From positions 1 through 9,077 of the forward strand of contig CABQAA010000061.1 of assembly GCA_902461995.1 (NCBI GenBank): 9,077 bases of DNA, in the 5' to 3' direction. Below the pieces are notes generated by a model, which saw only the letters and a list, made by a program, of their open reading frames with translations, did not search any database and was not told the DNA's origin. Numbering within the stretch: the first letter of the stretch is position 1; each line of letters opens with the position of its first letter. The position numbers and the translations under genes are program-made. The stretch comes from an uncultured Oscillospiraceae bacterium. GTDB lineage: Bacteria; Bacillota; Clostridia; Oscillospirales; Acutalibacteraceae. Positions 6,964-9,077 of this stretch are shown one piece after another.

Positions 6964-7570
6964 TCACGATATTTGAAGAAACGTTTTATAGTGATCGTAG
7001 CTTACAAAAAGAAAAATCCATCATTTAAAATCAGCAATCTCTGGCTATTACGAAAACCTCCGTGATAATTGATGTCTGCTTCGTACCATGCACGGTCGGA
7101 AGCGGAAGGAAGCTTATGTCCTACATTGCGATAGGACTCGTACAAGTATGCTCCCGACAGTACATCCTATAAATTGCCTATCCAAGGTTTCCATCCTTTT
7201 TTACAGCCTCCATTTTACTAATATAATTTTCCGGTAAATCTCCCGTCTGCTTTACCACATAGTCCGCGCCGCTGTTTCCATTTACCGTTGCCGTACCGGC
7301 CAGGATGCTGAGCATCCATTTGACGCGGCAGCGGCAGGATGGATGGGATTCCAGCCGAATTTTTAAGGTGGTGGGTGCGTCTTCCGCCGGAAAAACTCTG
7401 CCGTATTCATCCCAGCAAGCTTCAAAAAGCCTGTCATCCATCGTCGCGCCGCGAAACTTGAAATTTCGGCTTTTCCCCAGTTTTGGTCGTAAGCGGTACC
7501 CGAGCATATTCTCAGAAAAAATGATGTTGAGCAGTGCAGTAAGTTGATCCAGCCGCTTTTCTTCCTCCAT
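6964..7570 (-). pseudogene. Barnase-like ribonuclease toxin, disrupted in three places
   Basis: An open frame of 130 codons starts at ATG 7570 (GAGAAGG 6 nt upstream; an ATG at 7585 is in frame but lacks a site) and stops at 7178-7180. Residues about 101-123, GADYVVKQTGDLPENYISKM and on, match the start of barnase (ADYLQTYHKLPDNYITKSEA). The homology then shifts to the -1 frame at the A6 run 7197-7202 (KKGWKPWIGNL), meets TAG at 7167-7169, and continues (DVLSGAYLYE..., HKLPSASDRAWYEADINYH, GFRNSQRLLILNDG). It shifts again at the T-run 7006-7016 and finishes SYDHYKTFLQIS at the TGA 6964-6966. Positions equivalent to barnase K27, E73, R83, R87 and H102 are all still encoded. Residues 1-90 are not recognised with certainty, but HPSCRC (76-81) resembles the end of phage MuF/SPP1 gp7-like head proteins. 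No functional ribonuclease is expected unless sequencing errors or recoding are involved. Confidence 0.85.
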
Positions 7571-7583
7571 AGATAACCTTCTC

Positions 7584-7615
7584 ATCCAGTATAGAACATA
7601 TGTTCTATACTGGAT
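7584..7615. promoter_or_regulatory. Perfect 32-bp palindrome with LexA (SOS) box core
   Basis: The two 16-nt halves (left half ATCCAGTATAGAACAT) are exact reverse complements with no spacer, centred between 7599 and 7600. The core GAAC-ATAT-GTTC at 7594-7605 fits the Gram-positive LexA/DinR box pattern CGAACRNRYGTTYC except for the outermost C positions. It overlaps the likely -10 and start site of the toxin gene, where a repressor would block transcription. LexA is the best candidate; a phage repressor is an alternative. Confidence 0.7.
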
Positions 7616-7632
7616 TTCGATATTTTTGAAAA
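7604..7632 (-). promoter_or_regulatory. Candidate promoter of the barnase-like/barstar unit
   Basis: On the - strand, TTTTCA (complement of 7627-7632) and TATAGA (complement of 7604-7609) have a 17-nt spacer. The predicted start near 7597 lies inside the LexA-like palindrome and about 27 nt before ATG 7570. Each hexamer matches the sigma-A consensus at four of six positions. Confidence 0.45.
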
Positions 7633-7726
7633 TTTGTCAAGCCGTTCCGCGCAATACTTGATGAAACGGCCGCCGCTTTCGCAGATGCCACACCTTTTCC
7701 TGGATTATTTTGCGATCTCCTCTTTA

Positions 7727-7756
7727 TTTTCACGCTGTAGTGTGCTAAACTATAAC
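7727..7756 (+). promoter_or_regulatory. Candidate promoter of yerC
   Basis: TTTTCA at 7727-7732 and TATAAC at 7751-7756 are 18 nt apart and lie 28 nt upstream of the yerC start. The -10 matches the consensus at five of six positions, the -35 at four. The 198-bp gap 7586-7783 holds this, the palindrome and a GCCGTT/AACGGC stem (7641-7646 with 7665-7670) of unknown role; no gene is evident. Confidence 0.4.
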
Positions 7757-7783
7757 CAGTATCGTGATGGAGGGGGCTTACCC

Positions 7784-8086
7784 ATGAATTCAAAAATCAA
7801 GGACGAAAACACCGATTTTCTGTTTAAAGCGATCCTCCAGCTCCAAAATATGGAGGAATGCTATCAGTTTTTCGAGGATCTCTGCACGGTTTCCGAAATC
7901 AAAGCCATGTCCCAGCGCATCGTCGTGGCGAAGATGCTCAGCGACAAGCGGGTGTACAGCGATATCGTCGCGGCAACCGGCGCATCCACGGCCACGATCA
8001 GCCGGGTCAACCGTTCGCTGATCTATGGTTGTGACGCCTATGACATGGTGTTTTCCCGGATGAAGGACGACGAGGACGAAACCTGA
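7784..8086 (+). CDS. yerC: YerC/YecD family TrpR-like DNA-binding protein
   Basis: A 100-residue, all-helical protein of the TrpR-related YerC/YecD family of Firmicutes (about 100 residues). Recognisable parts are LFKAILQLQNMEECYQFFED (13-32), LCTVSEIKAMSQRI (33-46) and the helix-turn-helix VYSDIVAATGASTATISRVN (57-76), ending in an acidic tail. Family members are presumed transcription regulators; whether tryptophan or any ligand is bound is not established by the sequence. The frame is open upstream to 7634, but ATG 7784 is chosen because GGAGGGGG (7768-7775 region) sits 8 nt upstream and the protein then has the family's usual start and length. It is followed after 20 nt by the methyltransferase gene. 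It lies just outside the A+T-rich insert and uses GC-rich codons like the rest of the backbone. Confidence 0.92.
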   Translation: MNSKIKDENTDFLFKAILQLQNMEECYQFFEDLCTVSEIKAMSQRIVVAKMLSDKRVYSDIVAATGASTATISRVNRSLIYGCDAYDMVFSRMKDDEDET

Positions 8087-8106
8087 ATCCGGAAAGGACG
8101 AACGGT

Positions 8107-8928
8107 ATGGCTACCAACGCATACAGCGCTTTTGCCGCGTTTTACGACCGCCTGACCGGCGACGTGGATTACGCGGGTTTGGCCGCCTATCTGCGGGAGG
8201 TTTTTCTCCGCCACCAGGGGAGGGCTCCGGCCACCTTGCTGGATCTCGCCTGCGGGTCGGGCAGTCTGTCGTTGGAACTGGCCGCGGGCGGTGCCGAGGT
8301 CATCGGAGTGGACGCGTCGGAGGATATGCTGGCGCTGGCCGGAAGCAAGGCAGCCGGGGCGGGGGAGACGATCCTGTTTCTGGAGCAGGACATGCGCGCC
8401 CTCGATCTGTACGGCACGGTCGAAGGGGCGGTCTGCGCGCTCGACAGCCTCAGCCATTTGCTGCACACGGACGATATCCGAGCGGTTCTTCGCCGCCTTC
8501 GATTATTTCTGGAACCCGGGGGTCTGTTCATTTTCGATGTGAACACCCCCTACAAGCACCGGGAGGTGTTGGGGGACAACGCCTTCGTATTCGAGTCGGA
8601 AGATGTCTGCTGTGTCTGGCGAAACCGCTTTATCCCCCGCACCTGCGAGACGGCGATGACGCTGGACTTCTTTGTTCCGACTGCGGATGGCCTCTATGAG
8701 CGGATGACCGACGAGGTACGGGAACGCGCGTACGCCGAAAAAACGCTCCGGCGTCTGCTGAACGAGGAAGGATTTGCAATCCTCGCGGTTTATGGGGACC
8801 GGACCTTTTCGCCGCCCGGGCCGCAGGAGGAACGGATGGTGTTCGTCGCCCGCAACGACCGGCCACTGGAAGAGGCGCTGGGTGGGACGGGCACCGACGG
8901 CTCCGCGACGCATACAATGGGTATATAG
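8107..8928 (+). CDS. Class I SAM-dependent methyltransferase, substrate unknown
   Basis: A 273-residue soluble methyltransferase. The N-terminus AYSAFAAFYDRLTGDVDYAG is typical of small-molecule or YqeM-like methyltransferases. SAM-binding motif I is LLDLACGSGSLSLELA at 44-59, with the ribose-binding acidic residue D69 in EVIGVDAS. The motif around QDMRALDL (about 93-100) and FDVNTPYKH after the GGLFIFD strand complete a Rossmann-fold methyltransferase. A family-specific C-terminal part ends RTFSPPGPQEERMVFVARN, followed by a Gly/Thr-rich tail. The start follows GGAAAGG at 8091-8097 with a 9-nt spacer. It sits between yerC and hslO, with 20- and 41-nt gaps, suggesting one transcript. The target molecule cannot be deduced. 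Its stop codon is TAG. Confidence 0.88.
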   Translation: MATNAYSAFAAFYDRLTGDVDYAGLAAYLREVFLRHQGRAPATLLDLACGSGSLSLELAAGGAEVIGVDASEDMLALAGSKAAGAGETILFLEQDMRALDLYGTVEGAVCALDSLSHLLHTDDIRAVLRRLRLFLEPGGLFIFDVNTPYKHREVLGDNAFVFESEDVCCVWRNRFIPRTCETAMTLDFFVPTADGLYERMTDEVRERAYAEKTLRRLLNEEGFAILAVYGDRTFSPPGPQEERMVFVARNDRPLEEALGGTGTDGSATHTMGI

Positions 8929-8969
8929 CGGCGAAAACTGCATAGGATGTGTAAAGGGGTTCAAGAAAC

Positions 8970-9077
8970 ATGGGAAAACTGGTACGCTGCCTGACCACCG
9001 ACGGGGCTGTCGTGGCTCTGGCGCTGGATTCGACCGATATTGTGGCCCGTGCAGAGCAGATCCATGGAACGTCCGCC
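8970..9077 (+). CDS. hslO: Hsp33 redox-regulated chaperone, N-terminal part
   Basis: The first 36 codons of Hsp33 run off the right edge. The N-terminus MGKLVRCLTTDGAVVALALD followed by STDIVARAEQIHGTSA is characteristic of clostridial Hsp33. The protein is a cytoplasmic holdase activated when oxidation releases zinc from a C-terminal four-cysteine centre, which is outside the window. The ATG at 8970 follows AAAGGGG at 8953-8959 with a 10-nt spacer. It lies 41 nt after the methyltransferase gene, with no convincing promoter in the gap, so it is likely cotranscribed with it. Confidence 0.92.
   Translation, partial: MGKLVRCLTTDGAVVALALDSTDIVARAEQIHGTSA

Noticed and set aside
7178..7585. A stand-alone 135-residue hypothetical protein
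   Set aside because: Its C-terminus is the beginning of a barnase domain whose remainder continues in other frames downstream, so it is better called part of a disrupted gene.
7641..7670. GCCGTT/AACGGC inverted repeat as a terminator
   Set aside because: The stem is only 6 bp with an 18-nt loop, there is no proper T-tract on either strand, and no gene ends there.
7757..7763. CCAGTAT motif repeated near the yerC promoter and in the palindrome arms, as a second operator or attachment site
   Set aside because: The match is only 7 nt and lacks the dyad symmetry of the palindrome; probably chance.
7634..7783. N-terminal extension of YerC from an upstream start
   Set aside because: The family starts at about ATG 7784, which has a strong ribosome binding site, and the upstream region contains promoter-like sequence.
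1..9077. CRISPR arrays, tRNA or rRNA genes, insertion sequences
   Set aside because: No regularly spaced repeats, cloverleaf sequences, rRNA-like stretches or transposase-like frames were seen.

Overview
The window looks like a chromosomal segment from a fairly GC-rich member of the Clostridia, possibly Oscillospirales. This is inferred from the gene order dxs-tlyA-nadK-argR-recN, a tyrosyl-tRNA synthetase behind a T-box leader, a YerC-type TrpR-like regulator, strong AGGAGG-like ribosome binding sites and G+C-biased third codon positions. The genus cannot be named from the sequence alone.

Region 1 (about 1-4403, + strand) is a tight housekeeping operon: the 3' end of dxs (isoprenoid precursor synthesis), tlyA (S4 domain plus FtsJ-like rRNA methyltransferase), nadK (NAD kinase), argR (arginine repressor) and recN (SMC-like DNA repair ATPase). 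Genes overlap or lie 18-24 nt apart, so they are probably cotranscribed. Region 2 (4507-4932, - strand) is a single VOC/glyoxalase-fold gene facing recN. Region 3 (about 5017-6590, + strand) is tyrS with a near-consensus sigma-A promoter and a complete T-box riboswitch. A UAC specifier in the stem I loop, the T-box sequence, and mutually exclusive antiterminator and terminator hairpins can all be read directly, so tyrS is regulated by uncharged tRNA-Tyr.

Region 4 (about 6591-7620, - strand) is an A+T-rich accessory insert and the most interesting part. It carries an intact barstar-family inhibitor gene. Immediately upstream lie the remains of a barnase-like ribonuclease toxin whose homology runs through two reading frames and then a third, interrupted by an A6 frame change, a TAG codon and a T-run frame change. 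All positions equivalent to the barnase active-site residues are still encoded. The first frame change sits exactly on an A AAA AAG heptamer. The toxin start is covered by a perfect 32-bp palindrome whose core, GAAC-ATAT-GTTC, matches the Gram-positive LexA (SOS) operator. The part before the ribonuclease domain ends in an HPSCRC motif resembling the end of phage MuF/SPP1 gp7-like head proteins, so the toxin may derive from a MuF-type phage-carried polymorphic toxin. I read this as a decayed, formerly damage-inducible toxin with a retained immunity gene, not a clearly new system. A long hairpin with its T-tract on the - strand terminates this unit between the convergent tyrS and barstar genes.

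Region 5 (about 7727-9077, + strand) returns to housekeeping-type DNA: yerC (TrpR-like DNA-binding protein), a class I SAM-dependent methyltransferase and the first 36 codons of hslO (Hsp33 redox chaperone), closely spaced and probably one operon.
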